Shown in pieces: positions 19,016 through 27,286 of a stretch of 64,000 nucleotides of DNA. The stretch is from positions 186,001 to 250,000 of the forward strand of contig JANRIG010000020.1 in assembly GCA_033765235.1 (NCBI GenBank), read 5' to 3'. Positions within the stretch are counted from its first letter, which is position 1. Every line of letters begins with the position of its first letter. Source of the stretch: JANRIG01 sp033765235 (GTDB lineage: Bacteria > Bacteroidota > Bacteroidia > Cytophagales > UBA9547). Under the pieces are notes generated by a model that worked only from the letters and a program-made list of their open reading frames with translations, was not told the origin of the DNA and ran no database searches. A program made the position numbers and the translations under genes.

Positions 19016-19811
19016 CCGCAGATACATACTCGGCTACATCCATCACTTTCACGGTGTCTTCTTTGCCTTTGTTTTTTACCCCATCGCCCATCATCACCAT
19101 ACAAAACGGACATGCTGTAGCCACATATTGTGCGCCTGTGCTCAGTGCCTCTTCGGTGCGTGCTATGTTAATGTCTTGATGCCCTTTTTCAGGTTCTTTA
19201 AACATTTGTGCACCCCCTGCACCGCAACATAGCCCGTGCTTGCGGCTACGCTTCATCTCAGTGAGGTCAGCATCGAGTGCTGCCAATACCTCACGGGGAG
19301 CCTCGTACACCTCGTTTGCTCTACCCAAGTAGCATGAGTCGTGGTAGGTGAATTTTTTGCCTTCAAAACTTCCTGTGCCTTTGAGCTTTATTTTGCCCTC
19401 GTTTATTAGCTGCTGCAATAGTTGGGTGTGGTGTATCACTTCATACTGCCCTCCCAACTCTGGATATTCGTTTTTGAGGGTATTAAAACAATGCGGGCAA
19501 GCAGTCACTATTTTTTTGATTTTGTAGCCATTGAGCACTTGTATATTTTGCATGGCTTGCATTTGAAATAAAAATTCATTGCCCGCACGGCGTGCAGGGT
19601 CGCCTGTACAGGTTTCTTCAGCACCCAGTATGGCATAGTTTATTTGCAAATGGTGCAGTATTTTGCATATAGCAATAGTTACTTTTTTATATCGTTCATC
19701 AAAGGAGCCTGCACAACCCACCCAAAAAAGTATGTCGGGTGATTTGCCCTCCGAGGCCATATTTTGCATGAGGGGTATGGAAGTCATGGTATTATTTGGG
19801 TTAATATTCAT
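19002..19811 (-). CDS. CCG-domain Fe-S protein (heterodisulfide reductase subunit B-like)
   Basis: This 269-residue soluble protein has two cysteine-rich halves. The first includes FWVGCAGSFDERY, EETCTGDPARRAGNE and TACPHCFNTLKNEYP. The second has YHDSCYLGR, GLCCGAGGAQM and TACPFCMVMMGDG. These match the HdrB/GlcF/LutA group that binds a noncubane or [4Fe-4S] cluster and shuttles electrons. In Bacteroidota this protein usually sits directly next to a second, longer Fe-S protein with a membrane part and two 4Fe-4S motifs. That partner is missing here: the upstream neighbour is the small coiled-coil gene on the opposite strand. The exact redox partner is unknown. Confidence 0.85.
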   Translation of the reverse strand: MNINPNNTMTSIPLMQNMASEGKSPDILFWVGCAGSFDERYKKVTIAICKILHHLQINYAILGAEETCTGDPARRAGNEFLFQMQAMQNIQVLNGYKIKKIVTACPHCFNTLKNEYPELGGQYEVIHHTQLLQQLINEGKIKLKGTGSFEGKKFTYHDSCYLGRANEVYEAPREVLAALDADLTEMKRSRKHGLCCGAGGAQMFKEPEKGHQDINIARTEEALSTGAQYVATACPFCMVMMGDGVKNKGKEDTVKVMDVAEYVSAAMKL

Positions 19812-19923
19812 GTAATAATACTGTATGTGAGCACAAAAGGTTATTATTTTAGTATAAAAATGTTATTACACACAATATATAGCAATATTAATATGGCAGT
19901 ATTGCTTATTGGGCAATATTATA

Positions 19924-19931
19924 TATTTTTG
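19924..19931 (+). promoter_or_regulatory. Candidate -7 element
   Basis: TATTTTTG fits TAnnTTTG and ends 19 bases before the ATG at 19951. It supports that start over the TTG at 19909, which lies upstream of the element. Confidence 0.4.
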
Positions 19932-19950
19932 CAACAATAATAAAGATAGT

Positions 19951-20274
19951 ATGAAGTCATTTGAGTTTACTGCGTTGCGCATACTTGAGAAGTACCACTT
20001 CACACGTGAAGATGCCGAAGCATTTTTAGAATCTATCAAAGAAGCCAAGTCAGACGATGTAGCTACCAAAGCCGACATTTTGCGTCTCGAAAAAGAAATA
20101 AATGACATTAAGAAAGAAATAACAGAAATTAAGAAAGAAATAAGCGAAATCAGAAAAGACACTCGCATGCCGGAGGTAAAGATAGAGTCTGTCAAAAATC
20201 AACTCATTGTTTGGGTATTTGGTATCATGTTTGCCATGGCAGGCCTCATCATAGCTGTGCTAAAATTTACCTAA
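19951..20274 (+). CDS. Small coiled-coil protein with C-terminal membrane anchor (DUF1640/CCDC90-like)
   Basis: I read 107 residues from the ATG at 19951. An N-terminal helical part (FTREDAEAFLESIKEAK) is followed by DDVATKADILRLEKEI, then heptad-like KKEITEIKKEISEIRKD repeats and a single C-terminal membrane helix (about 86-105). The arrangement resembles DUF1640-type proteins (coiled-coil domain 90), and similar short proteins are sometimes prophage- or plasmid-borne. No toxin motif is seen. The in-frame TTG at 19909 would add 14 residues of poor quality and lies upstream of the likely promoter. Function unknown. Confidence 0.65.
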   Translation: MKSFEFTALRILEKYHFTREDAEAFLESIKEAKSDDVATKADILRLEKEINDIKKEITEIKKEISEIRKDTRMPEVKIESVKNQLIVWVFGIMFAMAGLIIAVLKFT

Positions 20275-20353
20275 ATATATTATTTGCCAATACATTTGTA
20301 TAATTGATTTTTTTTTAAATAACTTGTAAACCAAAATTTACATCATATATATT

Positions 20354-20947
20354 ATGGCTGAAAATCTTACTATAATCAAGAAAGTAGAAAATACGTTCGA
20401 AAAATTAGTCTTTTGGTCACGTTGGCTGCAAGCACCCATATATTTTGGCCTCGTAGTAGGTGCAGCATTGTATGTATATAAGTTTTTTAACGAGCTCATG
20501 CACCTTGCCCTCACTGTAGATGAGATAAATGAAATCACTGTCATGCTATATATATTGGGGTTGATAGACATATCCATGGTTATGAACCTACTCATCATAG
20601 TGATAATAGGAGGATATACCATATTTGTAAGTAAAATAGACTTTTCAGACGAGGAAGACAAACCACAGTGGCTCGACAATATAGATGCCGGTATACTCAA
20701 AATAAAACTTGCCAGTTCATTAGCCTCCATCTCAGGCGTGCACTTGCTCAAGACATTTATAGACATACACGAAGAGTCTGCCAAAAGCGAATTCAACGTA
20801 AGTGTGTTTTACGGAGTAGTGATAGAGATCATTATTCACATAGTATTCATAGTATCTGCCTTGCTGCTGGCCTATGTGGAGCGCATACTGCATGACTCGC
20901 ACCGTGCAGCCCACGACCCTGAGATTGACCGTGAAATAAAGCACTGA
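20354..20947 (+). CDS. UPF0114 (YqhA) family membrane protein
   Basis: This 197-residue protein has three or four membrane segments (about 25-45, 66-92, 110-130, 150-175). The family phrases are present: LVFWSRWLQAPIYFGLVVG near residue 18, LGLIDISMVMNLLIIVIIGGY near 73, and a following cytoplasmic KIDFSDEEDKPQWLDNIDAG segment. This matches YqhA/UPF0114, whose biochemical role is not established. The recO start lies 6 bases downstream, so the two are likely co-transcribed. Confidence 0.9.
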   Translation: MAENLTIIKKVENTFEKLVFWSRWLQAPIYFGLVVGAALYVYKFFNELMHLALTVDEINEITVMLYILGLIDISMVMNLLIIVIIGGYTIFVSKIDFSDEEDKPQWLDNIDAGILKIKLASSLASISGVHLLKTFIDIHEESAKSEFNVSVFYGVVIEIIIHIVFIVSALLLAYVERILHDSHRAAHDPEIDREIKH

Positions 20948-20953
20948 TAAGCC

Positions 20954-21616
20954 TTGCTGGTATCTACCCGCGGTATTGTACTGAGCCATATCAGGTACAA
21001 AGAAACCTCCATAATTGCCAAAATATTTACAGAGCAGTATGGACTGCTTAGTTTTGTAGTAAATTCTGTGTACAAAACCAAGCCTCAATTTGCTCCTGCC
21101 TACTTTTTGCCCCTCACTGAGCACACTTTGATAATATACTACATGCAGGGTAGAGATATAAACAGGGTGAAAGAGCTCACGCTGCTACAGCATATAGCCG
21201 ATAGCTCTATATACAAAGCAGCACTATCCATGCTTATTGCCGAAATATTAGGTCAATCATTGGTAGTAGGCTATACTCATGCCCGATTATACAACTATTT
21301 GCACAACACCCTCACCAACCTGCAATACTCACAAAACCGCAACATACACCTGCCCATACTCTTGCAGCTGCTCAAGGTATTAGGCTATGAGCCCGGCTAC
21401 GAACAATTGGCATCGATTCACAATACAGATTATGACCACCAAACACTTACCTGCCTGCAGGCACTCCTAACCCTCTCCAAAGACAGCAATATCGAAGATA
21501 TTAATATCCCCAATATTTACTCAAAACAAATATTGGATATGATAATGTCTTTTTTTGAGCACCATATACCTGACTTTAGTGCTATAAAAAGTATAAATAT
21601 TTTAAGAGAAATTTAA
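20954..21616 (+). CDS. recO: DNA repair protein RecO
   Basis: This 220-residue protein loads RecA on SSB-coated single strands together with RecF/RecR and anneals DNA. The N-terminal OB-fold signature is distinct: STRGIVLSHIRYKETSIIAKIFTEQYGLLSFVVNSVY, read in two parts around residue 4-40. A helical C-terminal part follows, without the zinc-binding cysteines found in some RecO proteins. The start is TTG at 20954. It is preferred because the family begins about two residues before S-T-R-G and no ATG exists in that position. Confidence 0.88.
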   Translation: MLVSTRGIVLSHIRYKETSIIAKIFTEQYGLLSFVVNSVYKTKPQFAPAYFLPLTEHTLIIYYMQGRDINRVKELTLLQHIADSSIYKAALSMLIAEILGQSLVVGYTHARLYNYLHNTLTNLQYSQNRNIHLPILLQLLKVLGYEPGYEQLASIHNTDYDHQTLTCLQALLTLSKDSNIEDINIPNIYSKQILDMIMSFFEHHIPDFSAIKSINILREI

Positions 21617-21696
21617 ACCTTTTCAATTACTTACGTATTATTGTGTAATTTATATTAAAGTAATATATATATTTGTTTCCAAAAATAAATTGATTT

Positions 21697-22605
21697 ATGG
21701 AAAAACCATTAAAATTCAGACATTTCTACCGCGATGAGCTTGCCAAATCACTAGCTTTTACAGAAAAAGAACGTCAAGGAATTGTATTTCAATTAGTAAT
21801 TGCCATAGTATTACCTTTGGTAGCCATACCTGTACTCACGGTATTATACCTTGAGATGCACCAAGAGCTGTTTTTAGTACCCGTACTCATGCTTGTACTC
21901 GGCTCACCCATATATATCAACAAGCTGCTTGGTGATACACGTTTTTATAAAAATTTCAAGAAAAAAATCATTTACAAAATTATCAGATATATAAATAACA
22001 CTGTGGAGTATGACAATCTTCAAAAAGTAGATGATGTAGAGTATGACAATGCGCGCTTTTTTGACAACTCCAATACTATTATATATGGCGATGACCATGT
22101 GTCGGGCGAGATAAACGGTGTAAGGTTGGAGTGGTCTGAGCTATTGGTAGAGTACAGAAGCACCTCAGACAAAAAAGAATTTGGCTCCAAATATCAGTTT
22201 CGCGGGCTTTATTTTGTGACTGAGTTTAAAAGAGATTTTCCCGCATCATTTGTCATATATACACCCAACGTTAATGATGCCAATGTAAAAGACAAAATCA
22301 CTGATAACTCAGACTTCAATGCTTCATTCAAATGCAAAGCTGTGAAAAATGCCGACAAAATAAATCAGGTGCTCACCCCGGCTGTAATAAGTGCAATACT
22401 TCAATTTCAAAAAAATGTGGCCAATGAGTTTATGATTTCAGTCATGGACAATAGATTTTATTTGGCTGTATATCATGATGAAGACCTTTTTGAGCCTACC
22501 CTATTTCAGGGCATCAAAAACTATGACAAAATAAACGGATATTTTGAAGACTTGTACTTTCCAATGGATTTACTTGACGCGGTCACTACCGAGCTCAAAC
22601 AATAA
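21697..22605 (+). CDS. DUF3137 domain membrane protein
   Basis: This 302-residue protein has a short cytoplasmic start and two close membrane segments at about 28-50 and 53-70. A soluble domain follows with DDHVSGEINGVRLEWSELLVEYRS, FRGLYFVTEFKRDFP and a C-terminal MISVMDNRFYLAVYHDEDLFEP segment. These are the marks of DUF3137 proteins, whose function is unknown. The last line before the stop (YFEDLYFPMDLLDAV) is also typical. It has no obvious functional tie to recO or panB on either side. Confidence 0.8.
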   Translation: MEKPLKFRHFYRDELAKSLAFTEKERQGIVFQLVIAIVLPLVAIPVLTVLYLEMHQELFLVPVLMLVLGSPIYINKLLGDTRFYKNFKKKIIYKIIRYINNTVEYDNLQKVDDVEYDNARFFDNSNTIIYGDDHVSGEINGVRLEWSELLVEYRSTSDKKEFGSKYQFRGLYFVTEFKRDFPASFVIYTPNVNDANVKDKITDNSDFNASFKCKAVKNADKINQVLTPAVISAILQFQKNVANEFMISVMDNRFYLAVYHDEDLFEPTLFQGIKNYDKINGYFEDLYFPMDLLDAVTTELKQ

Positions 22606-22674
22606 CTCAAATAATATATTAATACATTGAATTTACTTCTCGGCAATTAAATTTGACCGTACAGTTATCATTTT

Positions 22675-23493
22675 ATGGCAAGGCTCAAAGAAGAGGTTAA
22701 AAAAATCACCACCCATCAGTTGCAAGAGATGAAAAATAGAGGTGAGAAAATATCCATGCTCACTGCCTATGACTACTCTATGGCCAAAATACTTGACGAG
22801 GCGGGGGTAGATGTACTGTTGGTAGGTGACTCTGCCTCTAACGTAATAGCAGGGCACGAAACCACATTACCTATCACCCTTGAGCAAATGATATATCATG
22901 CATCATCTGTAGTGCGTGCAGTGCAGCGTGCATTTGTAGTAGTAGATATCCCATTTGGCTCCTATCAGGGCAACTCATCTGAGGCGCTCCGCTCCGCCAT
23001 CAGGATCATGAAAGAATCTGGAGCACATGCCGTAAAAGTAGAAGGAGGAGTAGAAATAAAAGAATCTATTACACGCATATTGAGTGCAGGGGTGCCTGTA
23101 ATGGGGCATTTGGGGCTCACACCACAATCTATTTATAAGTTTGGCACCTATGCCGTGCGTGCCACTGATAAGGCAGAGGCACAAAAATTAGAACTAGATG
23201 CTCTTATGCTTGAGCAATCAGGCTGCTTTGCCATGGTATTAGAAAAAATACCAGCCAAATTAGCCCAAAAAGTTACTAAAAGTGTGCGCATCCCTGTGAT
23301 AGGTATAGGGGCAGGGCCTGATACTGACGGGCAAGTGCTGGTGACACATGACATGCTGGGTATCAATACCGAATTTAGTCCGCGCTTCATACGCAAATAT
23401 GCCCATCTGCGCGAAACCATGATGCAAGCCGTGCGCAACTATGTGAGCGACATCAAAAGAGAAGACTTCCCCAATGCCTCTGAGTCATATTAG
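22675..23493 (+). CDS. panB: 3-methyl-2-oxobutanoate hydroxymethyltransferase
   Basis: This 272-residue enzyme transfers a hydroxymethyl group from methylene-THF to 2-oxoisovalerate to give ketopantoate, the first committed step towards pantothenate and CoA. It shows KISMLTAYDYSMAKILDEAG, the metal-binding LLVGDSASNVIAGHETTLP segment, DIPFGSYQ, AVKVEGG, VMGHLGLTPQS and VIGIGAGPDTDGQVLV. The length is normal. No other pantothenate gene is nearby. The downstream hairpin at 23552-23584 ends the transcript. Confidence 0.95.
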   Translation: MARLKEEVKKITTHQLQEMKNRGEKISMLTAYDYSMAKILDEAGVDVLLVGDSASNVIAGHETTLPITLEQMIYHASSVVRAVQRAFVVVDIPFGSYQGNSSEALRSAIRIMKESGAHAVKVEGGVEIKESITRILSAGVPVMGHLGLTPQSIYKFGTYAVRATDKAEAQKLELDALMLEQSGCFAMVLEKIPAKLAQKVTKSVRIPVIGIGAGPDTDGQVLVTHDMLGINTEFSPRFIRKYAHLRETMMQAVRNYVSDIKREDFPNASESY

Positions 23494-23551
23494 CTTCAAA
23501 AGGCTTATCTTATTTCGAAAATTTGCAACAAATAACTTGATTATTATGAAT

Positions 23552-23584
23552 AAAAAAAAGCTGCCCAAAGGACAGCTTTTTTTT
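23552..23584. terminator. Bidirectional intrinsic terminator between panB and the lipoprotein gene
   Basis: An A-run leads into the arm AGCTGCCC, an AAA loop, and GGACAGCT followed by eight T. The stem has one C-A mismatch and is extended by the A/T runs. It lies between two convergent genes (panB stop at 23493, minus-strand stop at 23610), so the A/T symmetry lets it serve both. Confidence 0.8.
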
Positions 23585-23609
23585 CAACTATTTCACATTT
23601 AATACTTTG

Positions 23610-24614
23610 TTATTTACTCCATTTCACTTCTCTGGATTTTTCTTCGCCTTTGCGGTTTTTGAATTTTATTTTGTATCCCGATGGGCAGCTGGCAGCACCG
23701 CTACCTTTGTTGATGGTTTCTGTAGTCACTATAGGGTCTCCTCCGGAAGCTGGGGTTACAGTATGTATTCTCTCGCCCTCTGCAGGCACCCAAAAGCATG
23801 TGCTGTATCCTATGATAGGTTTGCTGATACGGGTTACAAATTTGTCGCCAAATCTATTGGTACCGCTTATCACCACATCGCTGTTGGCGCCATCTGTGCC
23901 AAAGCCTTCTACGGTGATGGTGATAGTGCGTGAGGCAGTGTCAGGGCGTGCATAGGTCACTTTGCGGGTCACTGTCCATGAGCGTGTTTTGCCATTGTGG
24001 AATGTGATTTTCATATCACCGCTGGTTTTGTGTATCACAGGGTTAGTTTTGCCTCTGCGACCTACTTGCCATACATAGCCTCCTGTTTCGTTTACCACAG
24101 TTTGCAATCCATCAAGCGTAGCTTTCACGGTGTCAAGACCTGTTTTGCCTTTTTCGGCGGTGCTGTATCCGCTGAATGATACGGTGTATTCGGCACCTTT
24201 CTCTGTGAAATATTTACCTTTGGTCAGGGTCACTATGATAGTACCTGTGCGTGTTTTGCCGAGTGCGTTACAGTCTCCGCTGTATGATATTTTCACGGTT
24301 TTGAGATTTTCGCCTTTTACAGTACTATTGTTGGCACGTTCTATGGTCACGGTGCGTCCGCAGTCTTGGTAGGTATCTTCTATACGTGCACCACTTAGTG
24401 AGCCTAAGTCGGAGTTTACATCATCCAATGCTTGGTCAATGCTGCCGGAAGTCTCATTATTATCGTTTACATTTGTCACTTGTACTTCTTCACTTTCGGC
24501 GGCTATGGTAGTAGTGGCAGGTGTCACTTCATCAGTTTCTCTTTTTTTGCAAGATGTCACTATGAGTATGCAAGCAATTACATAAGGTACTAATTTTAAA
24601 ACAGAGGTTTTCAT
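23610..24614 (-). CDS. Hypothetical lipoprotein
   Basis: This 334-residue protein has an N-terminal signal and lipobox (ILIVTSCKKRE, Cys near 21), so it should be a lipid-anchored envelope protein. A low-complexity Thr/Glu linker (about 28-60) is followed by a beta-rich region with repeated T/V alternation (GTIIVTLTKGKYFTEKGAEY, TRSWTVTRKVTYARPDTAS, SRTITITVEGFG). Two cysteines at CNALGKT and CGRTV, and two near the C-terminus (STCFWVPAEG, ASCPSGY), could form disulfides. I do not recognise the family, although similar lipoproteins are widespread in Bacteroidota. It is monocistronic, between a terminator and the pirin gene. Confidence 0.7.
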   Translation of the reverse strand: MKTSVLKLVPYVIACILIVTSCKKRETDEVTPATTTIAAESEEVQVTNVNDNNETSGSIDQALDDVNSDLGSLSGARIEDTYQDCGRTVTIERANNSTVKGENLKTVKISYSGDCNALGKTRTGTIIVTLTKGKYFTEKGAEYTVSFSGYSTAEKGKTGLDTVKATLDGLQTVVNETGGYVWQVGRRGKTNPVIHKTSGDMKITFHNGKTRSWTVTRKVTYARPDTASRTITITVEGFGTDGANSDVVISGTNRFGDKFVTRISKPIIGYSTCFWVPAEGERIHTVTPASGGDPIVTTETINKGSGAASCPSGYKIKFKNRKGEEKSREVKWSK

Positions 24615-24715
24615 TTTTTTTATTTTTATAATTTGTTAATATAAATTAATTGGAAATTTTACTCTTTGACAGAGGCAAATAATAAAGGTTTAATTTAATA
24701 AAAAATATTTTTATC

Positions 24716-25579
24716 TTATGATATATTCATGGGCACTTCAATGAGCAATATTTCTGTCTTTGTCAAAAATTGCATTTCAAAGTGAGTAGTATCATATATA
24801 CCAAGTGCGTCTCTTTTGCCCAATGTTTGGTTATTGATTTGCACTTGCCCGTCTATCACAAAGGCATATACACCATTGCCGGGTTTATTTATCTTATAAT
24901 TTATATTTTTTGAAGCTTCAAATATGCCAAGCTGAAACCATGCATCCTGATTTATCCATACACTGCCATCGTCTTCGGGCGATACTATGGTTTGAAATTT
25001 ATTGATTCTGTCTTGGGGCAAATATGTTTTTTGGTCATAGCGAGGAGTAATGTTATGCTGCTTGGGAAATACCCAAATTTGCAGCAAATTAATATCTTTA
25101 TCCGTATTTTTGTTATACTCAGAGTGGAATATACCTGTGCCGGCACTCATGATTTGCACATCCATATGCTTGATTACTGAGGTATTGCCCATGCTGTCTT
25201 TGTGCTCAAGGTCGCCACGCAAGGGTATGGTCACTATCTCCATATTGTCGTGCGGGTGCTTGCCAAAGCCCATGCCGGGTGCTATAATATCGTCATTGAG
25301 TACTCGGAGCACTCCAAAGTTCATTTTATCGGGGTTGTAATAGTTGGCAAAACTGAATGAGTGATGAGCATTGAGCCAGCCATGGTTTGCATGGCCACGT
25401 TCTGTAGCTTTGTGAAATATTGTTTTCATATTGTTTGTGAGAGATTCGTTTTTGGTAATATGCTCATAACCTACTTGCGAGGTGGTGTTATGATTTTGTG
25501 ATTTGGACACTGCTGCTAAAGGTACCCCTACAGCGGCGGCTCCCATTACTGACTTTTTGATAAAATCTTTGCGGTTCAT
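24716..25579 (-). CDS. Pirin-family cupin protein with an N-terminal export-like extension
   Basis: This is a 287-residue protein. From residue 50 (MKTIFHKATERGHANHGWL) it is a standard pirin-like bicupin with the metal site KHPHDNMEI and GIFHSEYN, the usual His-His-His-Glu set. Pirins bind Fe or Ni, and some have quercetinase activity. The first 49 residues are unusual: MNRKDFIKKSVMGAAAVGVPLAAVSKS looks like a Tat-type leader, except that it has RK where the twin-arginine motif has RR. An internal start at the pirin Met (residue 50) cannot be excluded and would make it cytoplasmic. It lies downstream of uvrC with a 96-base gap. Confidence 0.85.
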   Translation of the reverse strand: MNRKDFIKKSVMGAAAVGVPLAAVSKSQNHNTTSQVGYEHITKNESLTNNMKTIFHKATERGHANHGWLNAHHSFSFANYYNPDKMNFGVLRVLNDDIIAPGMGFGKHPHDNMEIVTIPLRGDLEHKDSMGNTSVIKHMDVQIMSAGTGIFHSEYNKNTDKDINLLQIWVFPKQHNITPRYDQKTYLPQDRINKFQTIVSPEDDGSVWINQDAWFQLGIFEASKNINYKINKPGNGVYAFVIDGQVQINNQTLGKRDALGIYDTTHFEMQFLTKTEILLIEVPMNIS

Positions 25580-25675
25580 AATCTTAGCAAAATAATTTTA
25601 GACTAATACATAATATTTAGGTCATTTGTTCAAATATGATTAATTATTATTATGTATTTGCTTTGCCCAAAGCTA

Positions 25676-27280
25676 TCACTTTATTTTATCTCTCTTTTTT
25701 TTGTGGAATGTGATGCCAAATCTATGTGCTTCGTCTCGAATTCTTTGCAGGAGTAGTAGTGTGGCAGATTTTTTGGAGAGCATCACAGGCAGCTCATCGC
25801 CGGGCAGGTATATCTCTTCCAGCCTTTTGGCTATGCTCATAATGGCTACTTTGCCATATATGTCTAAAGATTTGAGGGAGTCAATGGCGGCATTGAGTTG
25901 TCCCTTACCTCCGTCTATCAATATTAATTTTGGCAAAGGCTGGTTTTCTTGCAGCAGTCTATGATACCTGCGATATACTATTTCTCTCATACTGTCAAAG
26001 TCATTTGCGCCTATCACTGTTTTGATATTGAAGTGGCGATAATCCTTTTTGGACGGTGCACCGTTTTTAAAACATACCATGGAGGCTACAGGTGTAGTGC
26101 CTTGCAGGTTGGAGTTGTCAAAACATTCTATATGGTCAGGCAACTCTTTGAGGCTTAAGTCTTTCATTATTTGTTCTAATAGGTTGGTTTTGCTGTCTTG
26201 CTTGGTAATAGGTTGGTTTGTAGCCAGATAGTATTCTGTATTTTTGAGACTGAGGTCTACCAAATGTTTTTTTTCACCACGCTCGGGTATAGTAATTGCA
26301 GTGCCATGGGTATAGATAGGGTCTATGTAAAAATTTGTCAATATTTCGTCCAAAGGTTGCTCTCGGTCTGAGTACTCATCTATCACTACACCGCATATTT
26401 TCATCAGTGTATCGTCTTGCGATGGTATCACTTTGGAGTGGATTATGCGGCCTTGTATAATGTGCAGATAGTTTATATAAATATGAGTTTTACGTTCAAA
26501 TTTGGTTAAGACCAATATATTTTTGCCGGATGCTGAGCTTATGAGTGAGTGTGCTTGATAGGTGGCTAATTCATCAAGTTTTATTTTGGCAGCATGTGCT
26601 TTTTCATATTCCATTTGTGTGCTGTATAGCTTTATTTTTTGGCTCCATATCTTTTTTATTTCCTGCAAATTACCTTTCAATATGTATTTAATATCTTGTA
26701 TATCAGCAATATAATCGTGGTGTGTTTGTAAATTTTCGCAAGGTGCTTTGCAATTGCCTATATGGTATTCGAGGCATTTTTTAAACTTGCCAGTGGTCAC
26801 GTTTTTCACATTCATTGGCAGGTCGCAACTGCGCACGGTGTATAGTTTTTTTACCAAATCTAGCACCCCTTTCATGGCTTTTACCCCCGGAAAAGGACCA
26901 TATAGCGTACCTTGCTGAAAATCGGGTCTGCGGGTAGGGAATATTCTTGGGTAGTCTTCGTCAGTAACTACTATGAATGGATAGCTTTTGTCATCGCGGT
27001 ACATGATGTTGTAGCGTGGGGTGTGTGTCTTTATGAGGTTGTTTTCGAGCAATAGTGCATCGTTTTCATTGTTTACCACTATAAATTCTATGCGTTCTAT
27101 GCTTTTGACAAGTACCCGAGTTTTATTATCAGGGAGGTTTTTGTTAAAATAAGAGGTTACACGTTTTTTGAGGTTTTTGGCTTTGCCCACATATATGAGT
27201 TCATCGCGTACATTGTAATACTTATAGATGCCTGGTTGGGTGGGAAGGTTTTTTATGATTGCTTCCAGATGTGGTGGCAT
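25676..27280 (-). CDS. uvrC: Excinuclease ABC subunit C lacking the C-terminal HhH domain
   Basis: This 534-residue nuclease incises DNA on both sides of a lesion in nucleotide excision repair. The N-terminal GIY-YIG domain (about 14-95: PGIYKYYNVRDELIYVGKAKN, split here for brevity) is complete. A cysteine-containing segment (KKCLEYHIGNCKAPC), a UVR-type helix pair (about 195-235) and the RNase H-like 5' nuclease follow with ECFDNSNLQG, LILIDGGKGQLNAA and RDEAHRFGITFH. The protein stops nine residues after that histidine motif (KKKRDKIK). Family members normally continue for about 60-70 residues into a double helix-hairpin-helix domain. No frame in the 96 bases before the pirin gene encodes it. 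The gene follows the PBP gene by 6 bases. Confidence 0.9.
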   Translation of the reverse strand: MPPHLEAIIKNLPTQPGIYKYYNVRDELIYVGKAKNLKKRVTSYFNKNLPDNKTRVLVKSIERIEFIVVNNENDALLLENNLIKTHTPRYNIMYRDDKSYPFIVVTDEDYPRIFPTRRPDFQQGTLYGPFPGVKAMKGVLDLVKKLYTVRSCDLPMNVKNVTTGKFKKCLEYHIGNCKAPCENLQTHHDYIADIQDIKYILKGNLQEIKKIWSQKIKLYSTQMEYEKAHAAKIKLDELATYQAHSLISSASGKNILVLTKFERKTHIYINYLHIIQGRIIHSKVIPSQDDTLMKICGVVIDEYSDREQPLDEILTNFYIDPIYTHGTAITIPERGEKKHLVDLSLKNTEYYLATNQPITKQDSKTNLLEQIMKDLSLKELPDHIECFDNSNLQGTTPVASMVCFKNGAPSKKDYRHFNIKTVIGANDFDSMREIVYRRYHRLLQENQPLPKLILIDGGKGQLNAAIDSLKSLDIYGKVAIMSIAKRLEEIYLPGDELPVMLSKKSATLLLLQRIRDEAHRFGITFHKKKRDKIK

Positions 27281-27286
27281 AGTATA

